Source: Rhynchonema sp. JSB1_4 (taxonomy: Eukaryota > Nematoda > Chromadorea > Monhysterida > Xyalidae). From it: a stretch of DNA of 64,000 bases. The stretch spans positions 1 through 64,000 of the forward strand of contig JASAMV010004178.1 in assembly GCA_030248065.1 (NCBI GenBank). The letters run 5' to 3'. The stretch's first letter is position 1. Each line of letters starts with the position of its first letter. The notes under the pieces are model-generated. The model made no database searches, was not told the origin of the DNA, and worked only from the letters and a program-made list of their open reading frames with translations. Below, piece by piece: positions 31,690-44,200 of the stretch. Both the position numbers and the translations under genes were made by a program.

Positions 31690-32969
31690 CGCAGTGCGTT
31701 TATAAAGCAAAGCTCAGCCCAATCCATTATGTGCGGACCAGCATGGCGCCTCCGATTCGCTTATTGTTGTGTTGTCCAAACTGAAAGTGATTTTATTCAT
31801 ATCATGCTTTCATGACTGACATGAATTTCGCATTGTGTATTACTTGGCCCAATCATAACAATGACGCCCAACATAAATATGGTCTTGCTTGTCTTACCAG
31901 CACGAACTGGTTCATGGAGCCAGGTTTTGGTCCCTTGGTAACACTCCCCATGAGAATGCTCAGTATACATAGGTCCCAAAGAATTTATTGGGCTGATGGG
32001 TTGTTGTGAGATATGTATGTAGCAAGCAGCTAATAATTGTAGTTTAGCGTACTACTTTTGAAATCAGGATAAGCTGTGAAGGTCCCTCCTGCGTGTCATG
32101 CTAATGCCATTTTATATTTCAGGGAATAAAATTTGAAAGTGTCGTATATCGCGGCTTCGATACTGTTTTTGCATGTTTTCACAATGTTTGTTTGTTCACG
32201 TGGGTCGCCTGCACTGCCATCATTGGTTCTGCTTTTGATGTATATCTTTATGGGTCAGGCGATCAGGGTTACAACATTATATGATCATGAAGCGGTATAT
32301 ACTCAATAAACTTGCTCCCACATGCTCATGTTTTAGTTCCTAACGTTATGTGACATACATAGATAGTAGTGCATAGGCAACCATTCCCATACTTGTGTTT
32401 CTCTGTTAATTCTGAGCTCCAAATGCTAGTATAAGCAAAAACACACATTTTGCAAATGCATTGCAAATTATATTTTCGTCCCCATAACCCGGCAATAGCA
32501 ACATTTGACAGTTTGTCCCAGCGCATGTTTGACATGCAAAACTGTAACTCGATGCCAGGCATATTTTGGTGGTTTCAGTCTGGGCGGCTTTGTTTCAGTA
32601 TTTGCAAATGTAGAACCTTTCATTTCGTGATCAATCATATGTCAATTGCTCAAAGTAATCCTTCATCAGAACAGTCCCGTCCCGACAAAACTGGTGCCGC
32701 CGGAAATTAAAATTAATGTACTTTTAGCTTTTTTTTGTCTTCGAGCGTTGACAGAAACGTTGCCTTTATACATATTCCGCATTAATCTACCCTGTCACAA
32801 CTGGTACCAAACTCAGTTGGGTACACAGGTTTCTTCTGGTATGCCTCAGTTAGCTAAAAAGTCCACCATGACCCCATTCCGAGTGAAACAACACAACTCG
32901 TTTCTTATGCATGACAAAGGAGCGAAGCTAACTTTACAGACTATTTTTATTGCCGGTGGCCATATTTGA
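31690..32969. other. No gene recognised
   Basis: Mixed-composition DNA without repeats or exon-like frames that could be joined. It may hold the promoter of the gene starting at 32970. Confidence 0.4.
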
Positions 32970-34403
32970 ATGTCGTCGCACCGATCAGAGATACAGGGTC
33001 TGTCTTCAAGTGGTAGCGGTCGAGTTGGTGGCATAGTTTGGCTTCGAGCGAACGTTGAATCCGTTGAATCGAGTGAAGATCAATTGAGTGACACTGACAT
33101 TATTGACCACCCTGTACCAGGTCACGTGATCGAATCTACTCCGAAGGTGCGCATGCGGTGTCGTGAAAACCTTGAGAATTTTTTGATTTTTACGATTTGT
33201 GAATCATAGATACCTACGGTTGCCTATAATTTTTCATGCGCGCACTGTTGTATCAGTTCTCAGTCGATTTCCCCTTCTCTCTTGAGCGGACGGTGCGCCA
33301 GGTCATCGTCAGTGCGAAAATGTTCCAGCTGTCAGTGCAACATGCGCGTGCTGAGTTGCCGACGTGCAATGGACATCGCAAATTTTTTTCTGCTGATAGT
33401 GTTGAAGATAAGTGTGCTGACCAGCGTAAAATGGTTAATTAGGTGTGAGGGCACAATTTTGCGCTGGTCAAATGAATGCAGCTTTATATTACTCTGTCAC
33501 AAAATTCGACCTGAACAAAAGTTTGTCAACGCTGAGTGGCATCCGCGTCGACGAACAGTTTATAAAAGTGCACTATCAATTATTTTTATAAAAATCTTTT
33601 GCCAGGTATCGTTGGCCGACGGTTCCCCCGCTCTGCTGCGTCTCAATTTCACGCCACAGCAACAACGCAATCTCATTCAAAGCGACACTTTGCGCGCCAT
33701 GAGTGGTTCCAATCACAATAAAACCGGCCATACAGCCACTATTAGTCCCACTACTCAAGCACAAGCGCCATGTTTTTGTCCTGTTGGTACTACAAATGTA
33801 AATAATTCGTCGTTAGCAGCTGTGTCTGTGTCTGATAGTGTCATCGTGCCAGACCAGCACCTACTCGTGGACTGTAATGGCCCATCGGCGGCTATTCTAA
33901 GCCGTTTGCAACAGCGTACGGCGCAGCGAAGTGCCGCTAATAACCAAACAAGCTCCGGTGTGAGTCAGTCTAAGCCACGAAATAATCGGACGTCTGCTAA
34001 GTCTTCCATTGGTGGCGGGCCGAAAAGCAGTGCTGCTAATGCACCACAGCCAACGGAGAATAATGTGTACTATTACAAGCAGCAGACGAACTCCGAAGTC
34101 TCGATATCAGCCGAACTACCAGCAGCTACTAATGGACCTCTGAATGCTGTAGCAGCTATAAATGGACCGGCAACAACCGCGGTGGTAACGTCGGAGCGCA
34201 AGAAACACATTGACCAAATACTGCCGCATCATAATGGCAATGGTGACGCCGGTGGGATAATAGGAGCACACGAGCAAGACGAGGACGACTTTTTGTTCGG
34301 TACGAGTTTGACCAGCGTAAACGACATGGCTCCGATCATTGACTATGCAGCACTGGCTGACGCTCATGTGCCGAGACGACAACCACGACCGTCGAGTTTT
34401 GAG
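32970..34403 (+). CDS. Ser/Asn/Ala-rich protein of unknown function
   Basis: Exon 1 (32970-33146, from ATG, ending at an AAG|GTGCGC donor) joins in phase to exon 2 (33606-34402, behind a TTTGCCAG acceptor). The product so far is about 325 residues: an acidic N-terminus (SSEDQLSDTDIIDHP), a low-complexity Ser/Asn/Gln/Ala middle with possible N-glycosylation or phosphorylation sites, and an acidic patch (HEQDEDDFLFG). Exon 2 ends in a consensus GTAAGT donor overlapping a stop codon. I think it is spliced on; a candidate next exon at 34486-34618 is in phase but weak. No domain, signal peptide or membrane segment recognised. The composition suggests a disordered regulatory or adaptor protein. The 3' end is unresolved. 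Confidence 0.6.
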
Positions 34404-34619
34404 TAAGTGGCGTTTCTAGTACCATTTGCCACCCTACACATATAATTTGCCAAAAGTAAACAATTTTTGCACGTCTTCCGAATAGGCCTCTGGAGCGCCC
34501 GGTAATACAATACCGGAATCGAACTTACAATTGGATAGTATCACGATCTTTAGGTTGCCTTATTCACATGAACTTTTTTGTGCAAGAGATCTGTGTCATA
34601 ATATCACAAACCAGGTAAT

Positions 34620-35764
34620 TTACCACGGGAACACAAGCTTTTGGGAACAAATATTGTTGTTTGTGCATAAATCTCGAAATGCGTCTGAAAAAAGTGACGT
34701 TACCAAAGGACCGATTCTGTCTTCAACCTTGTGTCACACAGCCCAACCACCAGATTCTTTATTTACTTACAATTTGGTGTCATTTAGTAGGTATTTGGTT
34801 CCTTTGACTGACGTGAGATGCCACATTGTACATATGCATACACTCATGTGACTAGGTTCCAGGGTTTATGCACGTTTATCCTTCTATGTTGAGTCTCGCC
34901 CACACCTCCATTCAGATGCCAACATGTTTATTGACAGTGAGAAGTTCTTTCTGGTTCAAGCCATAAATTTCCATGCTAAAATGTCGGAGTCAGACCGCCC
35001 AGCTGCGAGCAGCACATTGTGATGTTCGTCAGCTTGGGCTGTAACAAAGTTGTAAAAAAACGCGAGAAGTCCCACATCTGGGTTTGGCTTTGGTCGTTCA
35101 TTGCGCTTCGGCTGCAGGGCTGTAGATGCATTCCAAAATTCACAATTTTCTGCAAAAGGCCTGTTCGCAATTCATTCATGAAATCTAAAAACATCAACCG
35201 AGTAGCGAGGTGTTAAGTCAGAAGACACTAATTTTACTCCTATTCCAATCATCAGCTGTGCAGCGTGAGTTATTGGCTGTTCGTTTCAAGCGCTTTCACA
35301 GACGGGCGGTGCATCAGGTCATCGTCACTGCAATGGCACCGGTCAGATGATGGCCCTAATTTATCATTGCAGTTGTTGTGCCGTGGAATTCTACAGCACC
35401 CTTCGAAGTGAAATCATCGATTGGTTTAGGTAACATCTATTCGAGATCCTCGCTTTTTGGAGAAGGGTTTCTGCATGTCAGAGGCGTGGGGTAGGAAGCC
35501 AGAATATTCAGTTCTTGTTAAAAATGTGTAAATTGTGGCTGTGCTCTGCAATCGTTTTGTTTGACCTGATATCGGGCTCAGCAGGAACATTCTGCATGCC
35601 ATAGGATTACGGCTAGAGTAATGTAAAATATGTGTACAGGTTTCATGGGTTTGAACTTCGCTATTGTTGGGTTTGGTACTGCATTGTCAGGATATTACGG
35701 CATATTATTTTGCCTGTATAAATCCCGACTTTTTTCAATTTTCAGAAACACCCCACCCCTGACA
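34620..35764. other. No gene recognised
   Basis: 35275-35335 resembles 33285-33345 (GGTGC, then CAGGTCATCGTCA). Otherwise nothing supported. Missing 3' exons of the preceding gene could lie here. Confidence 0.35.
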
Positions 35765-38700
35765 ATGAGTCTGAAAAAGAAATACGCACTGTTGATGTTG
35801 TGGAACATTCTACTGGCCCTGTGCCCAATCGGCGTTGCGCTGGTCTATCAAAGTGACATCAAAAACGCTCAATGGGCGAAACGGTAATCTATAAGTTGGA
35901 CAGAAAAACGATATTTCAGAAAAAATTATAAGGGTTTCTACCTGGTGATCGACACAATCCGAAAAGATCTTTTCTTGGTTACGTGATGTTTTGCATTGAC
36001 GGTTTTCGAGATCTGAGATCCTTACAAGACCTAAGCCTGAAAATAAGTTGGAGAATTGCAAAAAGACATTCATACACACACACTATTTGTATTAATTTCT
36101 CTTCCATTCGTTTTTCACTCTTGTCAGCCGGCACATTCCAGTAAAACCTATCCAAACGTGTTATAGCAGCATTCTTGCTGACAAAGCTTGCTGACGCGCC
36201 AATTACTGGTATTGGCAAGATCTATATGTAGAACGTATTACTGAATCTCAAAACATCTACATAAAGCGAAAAGTCACGTGACCGAGGAAAGCTGACCTGG
36301 ACCGATCACCAAGTTTGATGCGGCGGCAATAAAAATATTCCAAATTTGTCTGAGTTCAGCGACGGCAAATACGGCATGAGCACCACATACGAGGACATGG
36401 GTTTCTATCCGATGGGCGGTGTGCTGACGCTGTGCGCGTCCTGCTTGTTTGATATTCTCGCTGTGCTGCTCATAACTGGTTGGCTGATGTTTCACTTTGC
36501 AACATACGGTAGACTTATTTTGCCATTTCCTCATTACCGTTCCTATATGTACCAATATAGCTAATTTGGACCAAACAAGGAGTTCCATTTGCTGCAGGGA
36601 ACCCTGCCAAAGTGATACTGTACATTCACTTGTTATGACCGTTATAATCCCTCAAGTTGATTTCTGTCCAACTTAGCAGGCGCTGTATTATCCATACCCC
36701 GCACCCTTTATAGGCGCGACATTGCTCCGATTTGGCTACGAGCGTAACTACGCACGTTTGTTGATCATCAACTTTTTCGTCAGTACCACAGCGCTGATTC
36801 TGTTGTTTTCAAATCAGGAAGAGGCAAACGAACATCTGAATAATTACTTCACGGTTGGTTTTGCAGTTGCTAATCGGCTCTTTGATAGGAATGTATGCAG
36901 TGCAGGAAACATCGAACACATTTGCAGAATGTGGGACCGGGGATCACCAGGGTAACTATAAAGTGGGTCGATTGAACATGTACATACTGTATAGTCCATC
37001 CATCAGCTCATGACACTTTTTCTAAACTGAAAAGCTTGACAGGATCCAGTGCTGTTCCGGTTCCGGTTGGCTTACGAAAAAGACAAGAAAGAGAAATCGG
37101 TTTTTATTTTATTTTTTGCGCCATTTTCTCTGACATTGCCTTGCGGTGGTGGAATAATTTTTAACAACGGAACCTGAACCTCCCAAACAAAAGTGCCATG
37201 AGCTGATGGACGGACTATACTGTATTTGTACTTACACATGTACACCATTCACTTTGCAGAACGCCGTCAAAAAGCTGTACGACGATCACAATCCGGAAAA
37301 CTCAGCCACCCGTTTCATCAGCAGAGTCCAGTCCACTGCGCATTGTTGTGGTATCGATAATGTGACAGATTGGAGTGTGAACAGTCTTTGGGTGAATGAA
37401 CACAGAGTGCCGGACAGCTGTTGTCGTGCGGATATGCCACAAGGAGATGAGGTGTGTGCGGTGATGTTTCAAACTTCACGCTTTTGGTTACAATAGTGTT
37501 TTTTGTAAATCACGGTCCGACGATTTTATTGGGCGGTGTCATTCCTTTCCATTTAGCGGACGTTTTTCGCGGTGTTGACTTTCACTATAGTCTTTGTATT
37601 GACTGTATTTTTATGGGCATTTAATTATTGTAGCACTTTTTTGACAAGTGCAGTAGTTGTCTCTCTGTGCGCAATCAAGAATCAAGTGTCAAGCTGATAA
37701 AAATCAAGCTGACAAAAATTAATTTTCCTGCTCTGTCACAACATTTGCGAAAGAACATAATTTTCGCGTCTGCGTGTGCGCACGTCCGAGTGCAAAACGT
37801 CCACTTGAAGGTGATACTCGCTTCTCGCTTTATCGTCATGAAATAGTCATTCGTCTTCCCAATCATACGATGTTTCCCGTAATTTGCAGTGCGTACCCGC
37901 TTCCCCATATCTGCACGTCAAAGCGTGTCGTAACGAAGGCATGGCCGTGTATGGGCAAGCACGGGATTACGCCAAACTACTGGCTGCTGTCAAATTGTTC
38001 GTGATTGCCGTGGATATTGTCACGTCCGCCTTGATATTCAGGGAACGATATGAGAATATATTGGCTGCGCGAACACTGTCCGAAAGAAGGGAACATATGC
38101 TTGAGTGAGTGATGGTATTAATTGGGACTTGATCTGCTGTACTTTTCTCGAGCTTCAAAAATATTAACTACTATATATGTACTAGGTATATGCATTGCAG
38201 TTACCAGGGACTGCACCACATCAGATTTGGGATTCTATGACGGGTGCTTTGGCGGGCAGGTAGGTGGTGCACCAGAGCATCATCTGTTATCCACCAAACT
38301 GACCCAATTAAAAAATGGAAAAGTAGTGAAAAATAATCAAATTTTCGCCGCCCCTTTTCAGCGATGACAACGAACGCGCGTTCATGGAATCCGACTATCT
38401 TCCTCCGCCCATCAAAACCAAACATCAATCACTGAACTACCCTCAGTCACCCGACCCGTACCCTCCGCCCCGCCCGCCACTCAGTGACTACAGCAGCGGG
38501 GAGCCGACAATTATCCCGCCACGTCGAGTTACGGACACTGTGAAACATCAGCGAACCAGCAATCATGATAGTGCTGTGATGGTGAGATTCTCAAAGTTGG
38601 ACCCACATCGCAATCAAATGAAAACACCCCCTGATTATCAGGTGAATGGCCGGATAGGGGGCGCTAGGCCTATGAGTGAAACATTAATCATGAACACGCC

Positions 38701-38782
38701 AAGGGGTCGAAGAAGCATGATGAACACTAATTTGGATGATATCTATGCAGGACGAAAGGACAGGTCCAGTATGCTGCTCTGA
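35765..38782 (+). CDS. Tetraspanin
   Basis: Six exons, 35765-35883, 36360-36508, 36714-36853, 37260-37451, 37890-38104 and 38362-38782, join in phase to 411 residues. TM1 is in exon 1 (YALLMLWNILLALCPIGVAL), TM2 in exon 2 (LFDILAVLLITGWLMF), TM3 in exon 3 (LLIINFFVSTTALILLF) and TM4 in exon 5 (LAAVKLFVIAVDIVTSALIF). The large extracellular loop in exons 4-5 has the hallmark CCG (HCCGIDNVTDW), a PDSCC pair and further Cys. Tetraspanins organise membrane protein microdomains. Unusual is the long last-exon tail: about 140 residues, Pro-rich (PPPRPP, YLPPPIK) and basic, where most tetraspanins have 10-30, so cytoplasmic partner binding is likely. Intron 3 contains a foldback element. The start is the ATG just before the Lys-rich leader of TM1. 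Confidence 0.88.
36989..37225. mobile_element. Foldback MITE, family TATAGTCCANCCA, copy 1
   Basis: Arms TATAGTCCATCCATCAGCTC and GAGCTGATGGACGGACTATA are inverted. The centre has GTTCCGGTTCCGG and AGAAAGAGAAA phrases shared with 56379-56742. It lies in intron 3 of the tetraspanin gene. Confidence 0.8.
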
Positions 38783-40370
38783 TGTTGTGTCGTTTTTTAC
38801 AGCAGTGCAATTCTACTTTTGTTTTCAAACGTCCATCGATTGTGCAATGGCAATAGTTTCGGTCGGCAATCGTTGTGCCACGCTTTAATTGTGAAAATTT
38901 TTATTTGCACTTTTGTCGTCTGCAAGTTAACTTTTTACACTATTTTAATTCTCACATTGAGAGTTTTGATGGCATAAAAGAGCGTTTAAATCGAACAGTG
39001 GACAACAGACGCCTCCGATAAAAAACGGGCGACACAGGAACAATTTCTTCAAGATATACTGTAAAAGCACTGACAACAATAACAACACTGATAACGTATG
39101 GAGTTGTCCTAATCCTGACAAATCGCAAGACAATTTGGAAGCTCGATCACACAGAAATATAATTTGTGCAAAAATTCCCCGCACTATTCTGACCTCCGTC
39201 AAACGAACTCCAGCAGCATGACACAAAAGCTGTTTTTAAATGTACAAAACGTTTCAATTTTTTAAAAAGGTTAGATTTTTATTAAAAGAGAGCGGGTGAA
39301 CGAAATTATGAACCATATTTCCGTCGCAGTGCACTTGGAAATGCAGTCAGATGAGTCCGAAAGGTCTTCAGCAAGACGTTTTTTTGTTGCAACTGCTGCG
39401 CTCAGTGATCGCGGGCTTGGGACGACCGTCCAGATCCAAAATTGGAATGCTGCAACATTTATCAGATTTGTGCTTAACTGTGATGAAACGGGAGAATTTA
39501 TTTCGTTCGACAGTTTATTCTTCGGTGTGCAGAAGTCCGGTACCTGACCTTTGCCTGAGCGGTTTAGATTTGTCAGCTGCCCTTGTGCAATGCATACACA
39601 CAGTGTGCAACCAGTGCACGCAGACATGGCCAGCTCGTTAATGTTATGTGCGTAGGTAAAAAAAAATTTGTTCGCGAGCACGTTGATGCCTGACCGGTCA
39701 TTTTTATGTATAACTACGGGAACCAACCAAGCACCGCTTAGGCACGGACTTGTGCAGTTACTGTGAGGCTGATTTTGTTTATAACGACACCAAGGGACAA
39801 AGCTTATATTGGTCAAATTGTGAACCACGGAGAATATCTGTGCCGGTTGAATATCTGAGCCATATCGCTTTCTAGGCAAGGTGGTATACCGTTTTGGAAA
39901 GAAGAACGAAAAAGGACTCTAAATCGCAGGATTTACACAGTGATATACACCTCCAAAGTCACAAGATACATTATTTCCAATGTGAAAACTAGGTACTGTA
40001 TATACGCCTAGAACAACGAGCGTAATTGTGTTTGCTACATACAGGTACACGATCGACACGCAAATTATCAAACTGACTTTGCGGCGGCATGTTGAAACCG
40101 TGAAACGTCAGTCACGCATCACTAAAACATGCAGTGAGTGAAAGTCTGATATCAACGTGGCCAGCTGATGTTTCAAAAACGTCTTTTTAACAGCTTAAGG
40201 GCAACATTAAATGCAACCCCTCCGACTGCGACTGCGGTGCACGTGCGCAGCAGGAAGATGTATATCGAACGACGAATCAACGAACAATTCTTGCAATGAT
40301 CAAAGTCAGCACCGCACCCCAATTCTATGGCAAGTAGGCTCGAAGCAAACTATGTACAAACCAGTCCGTG
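38783..40370. other. Intergenic; one long minus-strand frame of doubtful status
   Basis: 38783 onward is the tetraspanin 3' region. A 202-codon minus frame at 39271-39879 has no recognisable domain and no splice partner. One frame of that length is expected by chance in a window this size, so it is not called. Confidence 0.4.
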
Positions 40371-41240
40371 ACGAATTATGTGGCCACTTTGCAACGCCGG
40401 CGCGCGCCAGGCGTTGTGCCTATAAGTATAGGGTGATCTGCAAGCGTACGGTAGCTTGGCAACAGGAAAAGTTAGCGCGCGCCGCGCGCGCGCCGTTTTC
40501 CAATAATCACACAAGGAGGCGTATGGAATGAGTAACAGAGATCGCTTATTCATGCAATAAGTTTGCAATTTATCAAAACACGCGAGATCAGTTTTGAATT
40601 TTGCGTGAACAAGTTAATTGCCGTTTATTTTTGTTCAGCATGTCACAAAGTTTTTGCAGGTTGATGCATGTCACACAACTTTTGTGACTATGTCTTCGAT
40701 GCGCTTTTTTTCGTATTGGATTTGAAACAGCAAAGCTGAAAAGAAACACGTCCATACCAGAAGAAAGGAAATGAACAGACAACTGCACTCACACGACTGA
40801 CAGACAATGCGGATTATGATGAAAAACAAGCACGCAACACAAAATAAAACATCACAGCATGTGGTGTATGTATTTGGTTTGCTGCTTGCGTTTTGTGTTG
40901 GCCTGCTCAGCTGTTTCGGCGGCAAACATAAGGGTGCTCTGCTAGTGTGATTGGTCATTGGGTGATTGCAGATCCACCCACATTGCTCTCCGTTTTTATT
41001 TCCATAACTTGCTGCCCGACGCCATGTGATGCACATTTTAACAGCTCCAATCGCTGCAAATAGCACACACGTTTGAATTGCCGCCTTTGGATGTATGACA
41101 AAACTGAAACGAAACGCGCGCGCCGCGCGCGCCATTTGCTCTGTGCGGAAACCACAAATCAAGCCGACCGCCCTATGCTTATGTGCATAACGCCTGGCGC
41201 GCGCGCTGCAAAGTGGCCACATAATTCGTCGATGCTCACA
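40371..41240. repeat. Inverted repeat with GCGCGC-rich arms
   Basis: 40371-40500 and the reverse complement of 41110-41228 align: GACGAATTATGTGGCCACTT, a CGCGCGCCAGGCGTT block, then TATAAGTATAGGG or CATAAGCATAGGG, and a CGCGCGC(C)GCGCGC run. About 610 bp of non-coding spacer lies between. It sits just 3' of the GPCR gene and looks like a foldback element or two opposed copies of one. Confidence 0.75.
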
Positions 41241-41275
41241 GTGTTTGGCGTCAAATACGATCCGGCTCTCATTGT

Positions 41276-44200
41276 TTACCTCTGTGCCCACCTTTTGGCG
41301 CGTTGCTCCCTCGGCGTTGCAGCACCGCCGGCGCCCGTGGCTCGGTTCGCGACATTAGTCGTCAATGTGGACAACCAAGTCGACGTCTTGCGGTAACCGC
41401 TGGCCATCGAGGTGTAGAGTTGTGTGCGAAAGTTTGAGGAAACCACGCAGAACAGAAGGAAGTTGACCGACTTGCCCGTCACCACGAGCGCGTTCGCGAT
41501 CAGGGCTGCAAGATTTTCGCAAGCTGATGTTTCAAACTTGATGATCAGATCGGATGTGACTGATCCCCGATTAATCATGTCTGGAAATCGCACATACAGT
41601 ATGTAGCATAGTGAAACGCTTCAGGTGTTATACTCTGATACGTTTGACAGAATTTTCTGTCAGAAACGTTGCTTGATCAGCAAAGCGCACATCGCATATT
41701 TGCCAACTATGTATGTATACCAGCTTGCTGAAACTTGATCAAAGAGAGCTGCTACATCTTATTGTTATCATGCCCATTGGACAAAAGACTCACGATCCCC
41801 GTTGTCCGAATGTAGATCTGAGCTGAGCACGCACAGAGAAAATAATAGCCTGTTGGGAACTCCATTATTGCCATCCGAAAAATATACTTACAATGGTGAT
41901 ATAGGAGCAGTGGGTTTTTAAAAAAAAATTCGTTCCAAAACTTTAAAAAAAAATTTTTTTATTGTTTCAAAGTTCAAAAATTTATCCATTTTTTGCTCTG
42001 AAAGTGCTATTTTTGCATAAAAATTGCTACTGTTGACATCACCTGACCCTACCATGGGTGTATTGGGTGCCATAATCGTTGTTTTGTGGTATCTAGACAT
42101 AGTGCACACACTCACATGGCCTCTCATATGATTACACATGTACATGTGACTGGGTGGGCATGCATTTATCCATGCAACAGACCCGAAAGCAGTGATTCGG
42201 TGTGATATTCACTCTATATTTACACTGTTTGTCACATATTTGCATTGGTCGTGTACCAAGAGGCAACAGTTTCACCCAAATTTATCGTCTTGAGTGTCAC
42301 AAAGCCACACCAAGGCACCCACACCACGTGGGGGAAGTGTACGGGTGTGTACCTGACCAGTGGTTTTTAAAAAAAAAATTTTTTTTTACTAAAAAAAATT
42401 TTTTTTTTAAAAAAATTCGTTCCAAAAGTTAAAAAAAAATTTTTTTTATTGTTTCAAAATTCGAAAATTTCTCTATTTTTTGCTCTAAAGGTGCTATTTT
42501 TTGCATAAAAATTGCTACTGTTAAGATCACCCGACCCAACCATGGGTGTATTGGGTGCCATAATCGTTGTTTTGTGGCATCTAGACATAATGCACACACT
42601 CACATGGCCTCTCATATAATTACACATGTACATGTGACTAGGTGGGCATGCATTTATCCATGCAACAGACCCGAAAGCAGTGATTCGGTGTGATATTCAC
42701 CCTATATTTACACTGTTTGTCACATATTTGCATTGGTCGTGTACCAAGAGGCAATAGTTTCACCCAAATTTACCGTCTTGAGTGTCACAAAGCCACACCA
42801 AGGCACCCACACTACGTGGGGGAAGTGTACGGGTGTGTACCTGACTACTGTTGGTACTCATTGACCATTGTTTAGTATTGTTTTCGTGTCGTGAGTGCTT
42901 TATATGCACTTACCACACGTTATGGAAGAAAAATACCACTATTTTTTGCTTTAGCGCTCATTTTTTTCGTTTCTGGTAGTTTTTTGCTGGAATAAAAAAA
43001 TTTTTTTCAAATTAAAAAAAAATTTTTTTTTAAAAAAAAGGGGTTTGAATAAAAAATTTTTTTATTAACCACTGTACCTGTTGGTACTCATTGACCATTG
43101 TTTAGTATTGTTTTCGTGTCGTGAGTGCTTTATGCACTTACCACACGTTATGGAAGAAAAATGCCACTATTTTTTGCTTTAGCGCTCATTTTTTTTCGTT
43201 TCTGGCAGTTTTTGGCTGGAATAAAAAAAAAATTTTTAATTAAAAAAAATTTTTTTTAAAAAAATGGGGTTTGAACAAAAAATTTTTTTTATTAGCCACT
43301 GCATAGGAGACCATTGCGATAGCAGATAAACCAAGTAGGGAAAACAGATGTGCAAACCTCAGAAGAAAACACGAACAAAAAGCAAGCAAAACCAACACCA
43401 ATAATAGAATGCCAACGGCAATCTTCGATCAATCTGACCACTCTTCCACAACGCGTACACCCTGATGGCCACTGATGGCAAGTGTGTGAGGACGTAGGCC
43501 AGCGCTATGGTGATGGCCACGACGGTGATCCGGCGCTCTTCAGTCAAACGCTGGTCTTGACCGGTGTTCTGGGTGGTGCGGCGTTGTTGCTGGCTGCGAG
43601 AATGAGGATAAAATATTTCAGTTTTGTGTATCAGCCTATGGCTGCTATCAAAACGTGGTGATCGAATCGGACTTGCACTGGTCGACTTTTTTGAGATCAG
43701 AATATTTTTAGAGATTTACTGTTTCCACTTATTTTGACGATCGTCAAGCATTTATCACATCCGTCGGGCACAACTCTTGCGTTGGTCGAATGTTCTCAGA
43801 AAAGTTCTTGTGGGTCAAAGCAGATCTCAACCAATTCGCAGAAGTTGGGACTCGGGGTTTATCGGATCAGATCTCAAAACGGCAGTGTTCTATAGACGTC
43901 ACGGAACGATTGGTGCAAAATTTTGACCCTGATGTTTCAACATTTTCACGTTCACACGCGCTTGGTGAACAGCAAGAGTTGCATTGGCACTGCACGTTAG
44001 TGGTGTGTACCAACTGTATCAAATTCTAACACAAGTCATGTTGGCAACTACATACTACGAACCCTGACTGCACCAACCTTACACACCCGTTTAGTCCGTC
44101 TTCACTGCCGTTGTTAGCGCCCTTCTTCAACAGCGATTGTGTTTGTTGTTGTTGTTGTTGTTGTTGTTCGTGTTTCGTGTTGAACCGATGCAGCCCGCGA

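Noticed and set aside
33282..33605. 5' part of the long frame running into the Ser/Asn-rich gene
   Set aside because: A TTTGCCAG acceptor at 33605 joins in phase to a good donor at 33146; the intervening part reads like intron and has no conserved character.
39271..39879. 202-codon open frame on the minus strand
   Set aside because: No motif, no supporting exon, and about one frame of this length is expected by chance in 64 kb.
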